Below are positions 1 to 7,664 of a DNA stretch of 64,000 nt, one piece after another. Below the pieces are notes generated by a model. That model was not told the origin of the DNA. It did not search any database and saw nothing but the letters and a program-made list of their open reading frames with translations. A program made the position numbers and the translations under genes. Location: NCBI GenBank assembly GCA_049671305.1, contig JBATUR010000105.1:62001-126000 (forward strand), read 5' to 3'. Position 1 is the first letter of the stretch. Each line of letters starts with the position of its first letter. The stretch is from CADCTM01 sp049671305. Lineage in GTDB: Bacteria; Cyanobacteriota; Cyanobacteriia; Cyanobacteriales; Coleofasciculaceae.

Positions 1-1380
1 TTCTGTGGTGCGTTCTAAAACTCGTTGTTCGAGTTCGGCGTTTAAGGCACAGATTTTCACTTCGGCAAGTTTACGTTCGGTGATGTCTTTCTCTAGGTCT
101 GCGTTGAGGGCGTGGAGACGGTTATACAGTTCGTATTGATGAATTGCTAAGGCAAAATGACTGCCTAAACTTTGGGACAGTTCAATTTCGGCTGCTGTCC
201 AGTCGCGGGTTTGACCTTGTTTTAATTCGCGCCAAGCTTCAAAGGATGCCCTCGGTCGTAGGTTCCTCTTTTCATCTGCGTCTGGTTGTCCTGCCCACAG
301 GGTTTCTATGTCTATTTCTGGGCGAAAGATGCTTAAATAACCAAGTCTTTGTTGGCGATATTGCAACTCAACGATTAAGACGCCGCGAATGGGGGTATTT
401 AAAAAGGCATTTTGTAGTTCTTGTGGCAAGGTGGCTTGGTATAAGTCGGTAATTGCCCAATCTGCACTGACTGTGGCTGTGTCTAACCAGGTTTGCCAGT
501 AAGGGTGTTGTTCGATAGTCCAGGAGGCGCTAGGTTGCTCTCCAAAGGTTACTAGTTGGGCGGTTTGGTCGGGGGTATGGGGGGTGATGTAGATTCTGCC
601 ACCAATCCCCTGGAGGGCATTGACGGTCTGTTCTAGTGCCTGTTGCAGTTGCATTTCGGTCATGGAATGCAGCAATTTGGCAACACGGTTGATGGTGGCT
701 TCTTGTTGTGCCTGGATGCGGGCTTGTTCGAGTAAAGTGGATTGTGCGATCGCGATTGAGACTTGATCAGCGACGAGTTGTACTACCTGCAATTCTCGTT
801 CTGTGACTTGTCGGGGTGAGGCGTGATGGGATACCAACAGCCCCCACAAGCGGGTTGCCAAGGTATTGGCATCGCGATGCAAAATTGGCACAACCAAGGA
901 AGATTGTACGCCCATCGTGGTCAGATATTCCACATGACAAGGATCGACTGGGCGAAATCGCAGATCATCAGTGGCTAAGGAGTCTCCGGTTTCTGGACAA
1001 TCTAAAGGACTTAAGCCAATTTGCTGTTGTGCCACATCGACAATGGAACGTTGACGCGCTTTCAGGAACAATTCGCGGGCGCTAGGAGGAATATCATCTG
1101 CTGGAAAATTCTGCCTTAAGAGTGAGGGTAAGTGATTTTCTTGAACTGATTCGGCAACGACTTCGCCACTGCCATCGTCATGAAATCGATACACTTTAAC
1201 ACGGTCAGTTCCCAGAAAGGCACGGACTTCTGCAACTGTGCCAGAAAGGATCGCGGGTAATTCTAAAGATTGACGAATCCGATTCATCATCCGGTGCAGC
1301 AAAACTTCCAGGGAAGCAATTTGTTTGTCATTTCCCAGAGGTAAAGCTGCATTTGGGGGAGAATTACTCGGTTGCGTCAT
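1..1380 (-). CDS. rfpA: Knotless phytochrome sensor kinase, N-terminal part (RfpA-like), cut by the window edge
   Basis: I translated this minus-strand frame from the ATG at 1380; it stays open for 460 codons and runs off the left edge. There is no N-terminal PAS domain, so it is of the knotless (Cph2-like) type. A GAF domain covers about residues 30-215, with a DIP motif at 96-98 and the bilin-binding Cys-His pair at 148-149 (context VDPCHVEYL). A PHY-like second GAF covers about 230-415, with a tongue motif PRASFEAW near 376-383. A coiled coil follows (about 420-460), after which a histidine kinase would be expected. The gene starts 46 bp after the response regulator gene, so the two are probably co-transcribed. 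In FaRLiP clusters such a phytochrome (RfpA) senses the red/far-red ratio. The family call is firm; the RfpA identity rests on the neighbours. Confidence 0.85.
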   Translation of the reverse strand, partial: MTQPSNSPPNAALPLGNDKQIASLEVLLHRMMNRIRQSLELPAILSGTVAEVRAFLGTDRVKVYRFHDDGSGEVVAESVQENHLPSLLRQNFPADDIPPSARELFLKARQRSIVDVAQQQIGLSPLDCPETGDSLATDDLRFRPVDPCHVEYLTTMGVQSSLVVPILHRDANTLATRLWGLLVSHHASPRQVTERELQVVQLVADQVSIAIAQSTLLEQARIQAQQEATINRVAKLLHSMTEMQLQQALEQTVNALQGIGGRIYITPHTPDQTAQLVTFGEQPSASWTIEQHPYWQTWLDTATVSADWAITDLYQATLPQELQNAFLNTPIRGVLIVELQYRQQRLGYLSIFRPEIDIETLWAGQPDADEKRNLRPRASFEAWRELKQGQTRDWTAAEIELSQSLGSHFALAIHQYELYNRLHALNADLEKDITERKLAEVKICALNAELEQRVLERTTE

Positions 1381-1426
1381 CTTTAAATAACTTATATCGA
1401 AAAGAACTATCTGTCTTTGTTGATCA

Positions 1427-2983
1427 TTAGCGAGTTTTGCTGCTTTGTAAGGAAGAAAAATTATTTTCTGCTTGATAAGGTGAGGCTTGAGAAAGATGAT
1501 TTAGGTTATCTGATTTCCGTAGTGTTTGAACTCTTTCTAAACGATTTAGTACGCGAGTTACTAGTTCTTGTGCAACTCTTGGTTTACTTACAAAGTCATC
1601 AGCACCAGCACTAAATACTTGATGAACGATATCTGCCTCTTGATGAACAGTGAGAAATAAAACAGGCAAGCTGCTCCATTCTGAATTATTTCTAATTGCC
1701 TGACATAAGTCAATACCGCTAAAGTGAGGCATTTCTAAATCAAGTATTAACAAATCTGGCGAGAATTCTGCCAAGATTTTCCAAAATTGTAAGGGTTCAG
1801 TTAAGGTCGTAAGTTTCAGTCCCCAAGGTGGTAGTAATGTTTCTATAGCAGCAAGGATTTGTGGATCGTCATCGACTGCCATGATTTTGGCTGGCATGAC
1901 TTTTTTCTGATCTTTGGGAGCCTGGTTAATATGCCCGGATGCTGGCTTTTTTAGTTCTAATTGTAGAAGTCCAACTCGATCCCAAAATTGAAATTTTTGA
2001 GCTTGATCTAAGTTTATTTCGGGTTGCAACATTTGCTCGATTTCTTTGGCGAGGACAGAAGCTTTGGCAAAACCAAATACTCCCAAGGAACCGGCAAGTT
2101 TGTGTGCTGCCATCAGGGCTTCGTGTCTTTGTTGGTCTTTTAATTTACCGTCTCGTAAGGCTTTGCTAGCTGCTTTGATAATGATTAAGCGATCGCTACT
2201 TTCTCCTTTTACTCTTTCCCAAACTTCAGCTAAAGCAACTTTAGTATCTTTGGCAACCCGGATTTTCTTATTTTTTGATGACAATGAAGCGGCATTTTGA
2301 GAAGGGGCTATCTGCAGCTTTAAGCGATAACCTAAACCATAAACTGTTTCAATAAAATCTGAAGGCGCCCCAGCACTTTTTAGCTTTTGTCGTAATCCTT
2401 TAACATGAGCTGTAACTGTATCTTCGCTGGGTGCTTCTTCGCAAGACCATAAATGTTCGAGAATTGTACTTCGGTCAAAGACACGATTACTATTACGCAG
2501 AAAAAGCTCTAGTAAGCGATACTCTTTGGGAGTCAAATGTAGCATCTGAGCATTATAATTGACTTCACAAGTCCCTGGATCAAGACATAAGTTACCGCAT
2601 TCGAGAACAGGTAGTATGGGTGAACTATTACGGCGTAATAAAACACGAATTCGTGCTAGCAATTCAGGAAATTCAAAGGGTTTTACAACATAGTCATCAG
2701 CACCAGCATCTAAGCCCATGACTTTAGCTGTACTAGAATTTTGACCTGTTAGCAATAATATTGGTGTTTGATAATTGTGAGTTCGTAACCGTTGACAAAG
2801 CCCAATGCCATCTAGCTTAGGTAAAACTACATCCAACAAAATTAAGTCGTAGTGAAATGTTCTGACTAATTCCCAGGCAATTTGACCATCTGTCGCTACA
2901 TCGACAACATAATGTTGACTACCTAAAACTTTTTCAATTGGCTTATAAATACACTCGTCGTCCTCAACCAGTAAAATTCTCAT
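1427..2983 (-). CDS. rfpB: Response regulator REC-winged helix-HPt-REC (RfpB / RcaC-like)
   Basis: This 518-residue protein has four signalling modules. The first receiver spans about residues 1-118, with acidic pocket D8/D9, phospho-acceptor D51 and K101. An OmpR-type winged helix follows (about 125-225, ending in the YGLGYRL wing). An HPt domain carries the phosphorylatable His at about 294 (context AAHKLAGS). The second receiver spans about 365-485, with D371-D373 and D415. RcaC of chromatic acclimation and RfpB of FaRLiP are known multi-domain regulators of this kind. The neighbours (PSI paralogs upstream, knotless phytochrome downstream) favour RfpB, the likely DNA-binding activator of the far-red genes. 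The ATG at 2983 puts the receiver at the very N-terminus. Confidence 0.85.
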   Translation of the reverse strand: MRILLVEDDECIYKPIEKVLGSQHYVVDVATDGQIAWELVRTFHYDLILLDVVLPKLDGIGLCQRLRTHNYQTPILLLTGQNSSTAKVMGLDAGADDYVVKPFEFPELLARIRVLLRRNSSPILPVLECGNLCLDPGTCEVNYNAQMLHLTPKEYRLLELFLRNSNRVFDRSTILEHLWSCEEAPSEDTVTAHVKGLRQKLKSAGAPSDFIETVYGLGYRLKLQIAPSQNAASLSSKNKKIRVAKDTKVALAEVWERVKGESSDRLIIIKAASKALRDGKLKDQQRHEALMAAHKLAGSLGVFGFAKASVLAKEIEQMLQPEINLDQAQKFQFWDRVGLLQLELKKPASGHINQAPKDQKKVMPAKIMAVDDDPQILAAIETLLPPWGLKLTTLTEPLQFWKILAEFSPDLLILDLEMPHFSGIDLCQAIRNNSEWSSLPVLFLTVHQEADIVHQVFSAGADDFVSKPRVAQELVTRVLNRLERVQTLRKSDNLNHLSQASPYQAENNFSSLQSSKTR

Positions 2984-3221
2984 ATTTTATGATCCCATGC
3001 TTATTTACAACATCAGGACTGAATGAGAGGAACCTAAAACTTGGAAGTACAAAAGATATTTTTTACAGCAAACTAATCTTTTAAACAAGCTTTTGATTGA
3101 GTAAAACTCTTTTTGACAAAAATATTTAAAGGGAATTTGAGTGAAAAGCTTGATTTTCCAAGTATTTGAATTTTAAATTCTGTTGCTGGTTCCTCTCTTA
3201 AGCTTGCTACGCTATTTAAAT

Positions 3222-3362
3222 TTAGGGTAGGGGATGAAAATAGGTTCCGTATTGTAGTCCAGGGAAAAAGTAATTTAATTCAATGAGAAGTACCGAAACA
3301 GCGACTAAGGTAAGAATTGCCATTACAGGTGCCATCGTCAGGTATTTTACTATGTATTGCAT
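3222..3362 (-). CDS. psaJ2: Photosystem I subunit PsaJ (far-red paralog)
   Basis: A 46-residue single-span membrane protein that I translated by hand. It begins MQYIVKYLTMAPVMAILTL and ends YFHPLP. The N-terminal YLT-APV pattern, the central hydrophobic helix and the C-terminal FHPL are the signatures of PsaJ, which binds next to PsaF at the edge of photosystem I. A GGGAG ribosome site lies just before the ATG. The gene is 106 bp downstream of psaF, the usual partner, within a run of six PSI genes. It is slightly longer than common PsaJ (about 40 residues) because of extra residues before FHPL. Confidence 0.9.
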   Translation of the reverse strand: MQYIVKYLTMAPVMAILTLVAVSVLLIELNYFFPGLQYGTYFHPLP

Positions 3363-3468
3363 GATTATCTCCCAAATTTCTTAAATGAATATTAGATGCT
3401 GTTTGAAATTTAGAGGTAGTTGAGTATTTAAAAGTTACTACCTCTAAAAATTTGTTTGTACAAGTTGA

Positions 3469-3951
3469 TTAACGCGGTGATATAGGAATTTCTTCCTCTT
3501 TAACTGTTAATTGACCTGTGAGTAACTCTTGCACAGCTAGCAGGGGCCACAGCAAGCCTTTTGTTATAGATTGAATTGCCATCGGCATATCGATAAAAAT
3601 TTCCTTTTGTTCTGGAGATTTGTCTTTTCTGGCTGCAATTAAGTAAGAGCGACCACTCCAACCAATAAAACCAGCAACGTACAAAAAGATACTAAAAGGA
3701 ATTGCGACATCAACAGCCAAACTGAGACGATCAAGAGTTAAGTGAGGCAGCCCTTCTTCACCACAGAGAAGATACTCTGAATAAGCTTCGTATGGCTTGT
3801 CAAAGTAATAACCATCGGGAGCTTGTTTCATTCTTGCCAAGAAGGCTGGCGAGTCCTTGCAAGGCACAAGTGAGGTATTTTCTGCAGCAGCTACGGGGAC
3901 AATACTAAACCAAATCAAAACTGTTAAAACAAGCGCAAATAATTGCTTCAT
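3469..3951 (-). CDS. psaF2: Photosystem I subunit III, PsaF (far-red paralog)
   Basis: A 160-residue protein with a signal peptide (about residues 1-22, cleavage near AAA-EN). It then has the family hallmarks: VPCKDSPAF with the first conserved Cys, a second Cys in LLCGEEGLPH, a hydrophobic span (IPFSIFLYVAGFIGW), and the C-terminal EEIPISPR. PsaF is a lumen-exposed PSI subunit on the plastocyanin/cytochrome c6 side. The ATG has a GAGG ribosome site. It sits between psaI and psaJ in the cluster. The luminal segment after SPAF is a little different from housekeeping PsaF as I remember it, which fits a paralog. Confidence 0.93.
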   Translation of the reverse strand: MKQLFALVLTVLIWFSIVPVAAAENTSLVPCKDSPAFLARMKQAPDGYYFDKPYEAYSEYLLCGEEGLPHLTLDRLSLAVDVAIPFSIFLYVAGFIGWSGRSYLIAARKDKSPEQKEIFIDMPMAIQSITKGLLWPLLAVQELLTGQLTVKEEEIPISPR

Positions 3952-4061
3952 TGATTGCTATCCTCTTGCTAAACACAAGTTTTTTGCTCAATTTAAAAAT
4001 GATTGATCCAAAAGCGGTGTTGTTGAGTATCTAAGTCTTTTTTGTAAAATGAGGGCGTATC

Positions 4062-4089
4062 CTGAATGACAAATTATCAAGTCATTCAG
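4062..4089 (-). other. Perfect 9-bp hairpin between psaI2 and psaF2
   Basis: CTGAATGAC (4062-4070) is exactly complementary to GTCATTCAG (4081-4089), with a 10-nt loop. On the coding (minus) strand it is not followed by a U-run, so it looks like an RNA processing or stability hairpin rather than a terminator. Confidence 0.45.
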
Positions 4090-4147
4090 TTTTAGTTTGT
4101 GACTTAAAGCTCAAAAAACAAATCTAGCTTAAACTTGACTGATTACT

Positions 4148-4297
4148 TTATGCTTCTTCTTCAGAAGTTTCCCTTTCAATCCAAAGAAAGATAATGGCAA
4201 ATATCGGAAAAGGAAGGATATAAAAAATTAAGGGAATCATAATCCACGGTAACCAAGAAGCGGCATAAGCACCTGTCAACTGTGTCATGTCTGCCAT
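4148..4297 (-). CDS. psaI2: Photosystem I subunit VIII, PsaI (far-red paralog)
   Basis: A 49-residue single-span membrane protein that I translated by hand. It starts MADMTQLTGAYAASWLPW, continues with a proline-containing hydrophobic helix, and ends FLWIERETSEEEA. The helix followed by a (L/Y)IERE motif is the PsaI signature; PsaI contacts PsaL at the PSI trimer/tetramer interface. GAGGAG lies 6-10 nt before the ATG. The gene lies between psaL and psaF. It is longer than typical PsaI (about 38-46 residues) because of extra residues at both ends. Confidence 0.88.
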   Translation of the reverse strand: MADMTQLTGAYAASWLPWIMIPLIFYILPFPIFAIIFLWIERETSEEEA

Positions 4298-4423
4298 AAA
4301 AACTCCTCGTTGAAAACTGGTAGTTTATACACTCAAATTTTACTGACGATCAAGGTCTTTCTTGAGCTAAGAAAGAAATCTTAATAATATATTTTCCCTA
4401 AAAATGATTGCTCAAAAACATAG

Positions 4424-4455
4424 TAAAAAAGCCTGATTGTCATAAAATCAGACTT
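4424..4455 (-). terminator. Intrinsic terminator after psaL2
   Basis: On the minus strand AAGTCTGATT pairs with AATCAGGCTT (one G-U) around a 7-nt loop, followed by a run of six U. It lies about 90 bp after the psaL2 stop and before psaI2, so it could limit read-through into psaI2-psaF2-psaJ2. Confidence 0.7.
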
Positions 4456-4547
4456 CTATTTAGCTCCGAATAGTTATAAATATTGATATAAACTATACCA
4501 ATACTTCTTAGTCTATTCAGTGCAGAAAACTTGTGTAGCTAAAGCCT

Positions 4548-5117
4548 TTAACCTATTACCCAAGGGAGCAAGTGTTGGCTAATATTTACCGCACCTCGCA
4601 AGATAGCATCTAAGTCATCAAAGTTTTCTAAAAGTAGGAAAGCAAAGACTGCCCCTCCCATAGCGCCTAAAAATACTCCACTTCCAAGTTGAAACCAATC
4701 TTCCTTCTTTCTCATTGGTCTGAGGTCATCTTCGGAATGGGAATTATAAGAGCCTTTGGGGTTTCCTTGGAAGGTAGCTAGGGCAAAAATGGAGATACCT
4801 AAAACAGCCGAAGCTGCTATATAAATTGAGGTAATTACTCCACTTAAATTGGCACCATGTGCAGTTTCTCGCAGTGGTCCAACGACAATTTCGGGTCCAA
4901 CCAAAAAGTAACCATGAGCCATGCCAATTTCTAATCCTCGCATAAAAGGTGTGAGCCCTGGACGGTAGGCTGGTAGATTACCAATGTAGGCTTTTACTAA
5001 GGGAGAGTCATTAATTGGGGTGGCAAGATTACTTAAGAAGGGATCTCCTTTATAAGGCTGCACCATGTCGTTAGGATCGGTGGGATAAATTGATGATACT
5101 TCGGCTGTTTGTGTCAT
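4548..5117 (-). CDS. psaL2: Photosystem I subunit XI, PsaL (far-red paralog)
   Basis: A 189-residue PSI subunit that forms the centre of PSI trimers or tetramers. Family signatures are PYKGDPFLSNLATPIN near residue 21, the segment PAYRPGLTPFMRGLEIGMAHGYF with chlorophyll-ligating His, GPLR, and two C-terminal membrane spans (about 92-116 and 146-166). It is longer than many PsaL (about 155-170) because of an acidic loop between the spans (YNSHSEDDLRPMRKKEDW). It lies downstream of psaB2, with hairpins in the 243-bp spacer. The ribosome site is weak (AGAAG). Confidence 0.95.
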   Translation of the reverse strand: MTQTAEVSSIYPTDPNDMVQPYKGDPFLSNLATPINDSPLVKAYIGNLPAYRPGLTPFMRGLEIGMAHGYFLVGPEIVVGPLRETAHGANLSGVITSIYIAASAVLGISIFALATFQGNPKGSYNSHSEDDLRPMRKKEDWFQLGSGVFLGAMGGAVFAFLLLENFDDLDAILRGAVNISQHLLPWVIG

Positions 5118-5246
5118 CTTCTAATTACTAGTTTATACAAATATATTGACTTAATTTTAATTGAAGGTTTTTGTCTAATTCTAAATTCACAAAAAACTTA
5201 ATCTTAGTATGAATTGAACAGATTATTTGAGTAAATAATAAACATA

Positions 5247-5276
5247 AGAAAATCCTGGTCAATTGCTCAACCAGGA
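5247..5276 (-). terminator. Intrinsic terminator between psaB2 and psaL2
   Basis: Minus-strand stem TCCTGGT / ACCAGGA (5270-5276 and 5253-5259) with a 10-nt loop, followed by TTTTCTT. It is placed about 85-110 bp after the psaB2 stop and upstream of psaL2. Confidence 0.65.
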
Positions 5277-5325
5277 CTAGTGTCTAGAGAGGAGAAGGTT
5301 CCTCACGCCTCCCTCAAACTTTGCC

Positions 5326-5358
5326 GGGATAGAGTGATGTAGCGAACTGCTCTATCCC
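5326..5358 (-). other. Strong hairpin directly after the psaB2 stop codon
   Basis: GGGATAGAG (5326-5334) pairs perfectly with CTCTATCCC (5350-5358), two bases beyond the psaB2 stop. No U-run follows, so it may protect the 3' end of the psaAB transcript. Confidence 0.55.
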
Positions 5359-5360
5359 AA

Positions 5361-7583
5361 TTAGCCAAACTTACTCGCCGTTGAAGCAATTAAAAATGCT
5401 CCGTAAGTTGCAATATTGCCAACGGTAAAGTGAGTTAATCCTACTAAACGAGCCTGTACAATTGATAGGGCAACAGGTTTGTCTTTAGGAAAGCCAAAAG
5501 ATAAAGGTGTATTTTCATGCGCCCACTGCAAGGTTTCGATTAATTCCTGCCAGTAACCGCGCCAAGTAATTAGGAACATGAAACTTACTGCCCAAGCTAA
5601 ATGTCCAAACAAGAACATCCATGCCCAAACTGCTAAATTATTCATGCCGTAGGGGTTATATCCGTTGATTAACTGAGCAGAATTCAACCAAAGATAATCT
5701 CGGAACCAACCCATAAGATATGTCGAACCTTCATTAAACTGGGCAACATTGCCTTGCCAAACTGCTAGATGTTTCCAGTGCCAATAGAAGGTAACCCAAG
5801 CCAGGGTATTGAGCATCCAGAACATAGCCAGGTAGAATGAATCCCAAGCTGAGATGTCACAAGTACCACCACGTCCGGGACCATCGCAAGGGAAGGCATA
5901 GCCGAAGTCTTTTTTGTCTGGCATTAGCTTGGAACCACGGGCGTCTAATGCACCTTTGACCAAAACTAGGGTGGTAACATGAAGACCCAGTGCGATCGCA
6001 TGATGGGCAAAAAAGTCACCAGGTCCAATGGTCAGAAATAGCGAATTTGTACCATTATTAATTGCTTCCAACCATCCTGGTAACCAAACATTGGCGTAGT
6101 TGGGCCAAGCCGTCGAGGCGATACTATCTGGGTTAGACAGCAGCGTGTCAAAGCCGTACAATACTTTACCGTGCGCCGACTGGATAAACTGAGCAAATAC
6201 TGGTTCAATCAGAATTTGTTTCTCAGGTGAGCCAAAAGCTACCTCAACATCATTGTGGACATACAACCCGAAAGTGTGGAAACCCAGGAACATAGAAACC
6301 CAACTCAGGTGTGAAATAATCGCTTCTTTGTGCCGTAAAACGCGATCAAGTACATTACCCTTATTCAGTTCCGGATCATAATCCCGAATTAGGAAAATCG
6401 CACCGTGAGCAAATGCCCCCACCATCAGGAAGCCAGCAATATACTGGTGATGGGTGTAAAGGGTTGCCTGAGTGGTGAAATCTTTAGCAAGGAAGGCATA
6501 AGGCGGCATAGCATACATATGCTGTGCTGTCAAGGAAGCCGCAACACCCAGAGCCGCTAAAGCAAAAGCCAATTGGAAATGCAAGGAATTATTCATCGCA
6601 TCGTATAGCCCTTGGTGAGGCAGATTGAACTGTCCCTCCACCTTTTTGCCAAAGAACTCTTTCGAGTTGAGCATTTCCTTAATACTGTGACCGATGCCCC
6701 AGTTGGTGCGGTACATATGACCCGCGACGATAAACAGAACAGCGATCGCTAAATGGTGATGTGCCATATCCGTCAGCCACAAAGACTGAGTTTGCGGATG
6801 GAAGCCACCTAAAAAGGTCAAAATCGCCGTCCCAGCCCCTTCTGACGTGCTGTAGATATGTTGAGCCGTATCCGGATTTTGGGCATAAACCGCCCAATTC
6901 CCCGTAAAAAACGGTGCTAAACCAGCCGGATGTGGTGGGTGAGATAAGAAATTATTCCAGCCAACATGGACGCCGCGAGATTCCGGAATTGCCACATGAA
7001 TCAAGTGTCCCGCCCAAGCCAAAGAACTGACACCAAACAAACCTGCCAAGTGGTGGTTCAGACGGGGTTCAGCACTCTTAAACCAAGACAAGCTAGGACG
7101 ATAGCGGGGCTGGAGGTGTAGCCAGCCAGCGTATAAAAAGACCGCCGCTAGCAGGATCAAAAACAAAGCCCCAACATAGAGTTCCGTATTGGTGCGAATG
7201 CCGATGGTATACCACCAGTGATAGACACCGGAATAGCAGATATCTACAGGGTTACGCGCCCCAGCTTGAGTATACGCCTCGATCGCAGGTGGACCAAATT
7301 GAGCATCCCAAATCGCATGAGCAATTGGACGCACATTCAGTGGATCTTTAATCCAAGTTTCAAAATTACCTTGCCAAGCCACATGGAATTGGATGCCAGA
7401 AGCCCAAAGAAAGATAATAGCCAAATGACCGAAATGAGAAGCAAAAATCTTTTGATAAAGATTCTCCTCCGTCAGATCATCATGGGTTTCAAAATCATGA
7501 GCCGTAGCGATCGCATAGAAGATCCGACGAGTCGTCGGGTCTTGTGCCAAATCTTGGCTAAATTTGGGAAATTTAGTCGCCAT
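5361..7583 (-). CDS. psaB2: Photosystem I P700 apoprotein A2, PsaB (far-red paralog)
   Basis: A 740-residue core subunit that, with PsaA, binds P700, the antenna chlorophylls and the shared 4Fe-4S cluster FX. The eleven-helix family is recognisable throughout: the start MATKFPKFSQDLAQDPTTRR, many His-rich spans, and the FX loop FPCDGPGRGGTC at about residues 564-575 with its two Cys. The C-terminus is RGYWQELIETLQWAHENTPL then KDKPVALSIVQARLVGL. Compared with housekeeping PsaB from memory, several conserved stretches are altered, for example ENTPLSFGFPKDKP where ERTPLANLVRWKDKP is usual. That divergence, and the regulator neighbours, favour the far-red paralog. It lies 81 bp after psaA2. Confidence 0.96.
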   Translation of the reverse strand: MATKFPKFSQDLAQDPTTRRIFYAIATAHDFETHDDLTEENLYQKIFASHFGHLAIIFLWASGIQFHVAWQGNFETWIKDPLNVRPIAHAIWDAQFGPPAIEAYTQAGARNPVDICYSGVYHWWYTIGIRTNTELYVGALFLILLAAVFLYAGWLHLQPRYRPSLSWFKSAEPRLNHHLAGLFGVSSLAWAGHLIHVAIPESRGVHVGWNNFLSHPPHPAGLAPFFTGNWAVYAQNPDTAQHIYSTSEGAGTAILTFLGGFHPQTQSLWLTDMAHHHLAIAVLFIVAGHMYRTNWGIGHSIKEMLNSKEFFGKKVEGQFNLPHQGLYDAMNNSLHFQLAFALAALGVAASLTAQHMYAMPPYAFLAKDFTTQATLYTHHQYIAGFLMVGAFAHGAIFLIRDYDPELNKGNVLDRVLRHKEAIISHLSWVSMFLGFHTFGLYVHNDVEVAFGSPEKQILIEPVFAQFIQSAHGKVLYGFDTLLSNPDSIASTAWPNYANVWLPGWLEAINNGTNSLFLTIGPGDFFAHHAIALGLHVTTLVLVKGALDARGSKLMPDKKDFGYAFPCDGPGRGGTCDISAWDSFYLAMFWMLNTLAWVTFYWHWKHLAVWQGNVAQFNEGSTYLMGWFRDYLWLNSAQLINGYNPYGMNNLAVWAWMFLFGHLAWAVSFMFLITWRGYWQELIETLQWAHENTPLSFGFPKDKPVALSIVQARLVGLTHFTVGNIATYGAFLIASTASKFG

Positions 7584-7629
7584 AATCTTTAAATCATCGC
7601 GTTGTTGAAATATGCACTTTCTTGGATTT

Positions 7630-7652
7630 GGGCGGGCACAGGGACACCGCCC
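7630..7652 (-). repeat. GC-rich palindrome in the psaA2-psaB2 spacer
   Basis: GGGCGG and CCGCCC flank an 11-nt centre in an otherwise AT-balanced 81-bp spacer. It may be a dispersed repeat or a stabilising RNA hairpin; similar GC-rich palindromes occur at 18114 and 52408. Confidence 0.4.
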
Positions 7653-7664
7653 TTACAGTGACTG

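Noticed and set aside
7218..7592. Long plus-strand frames antisense to psaB2 and psaA2 (7218-7592, 8034-8641, 9769-10086)
   Set aside because: They are shadows of highly conserved PSI codons; composition is unlike protein and no ribosome sites are present.
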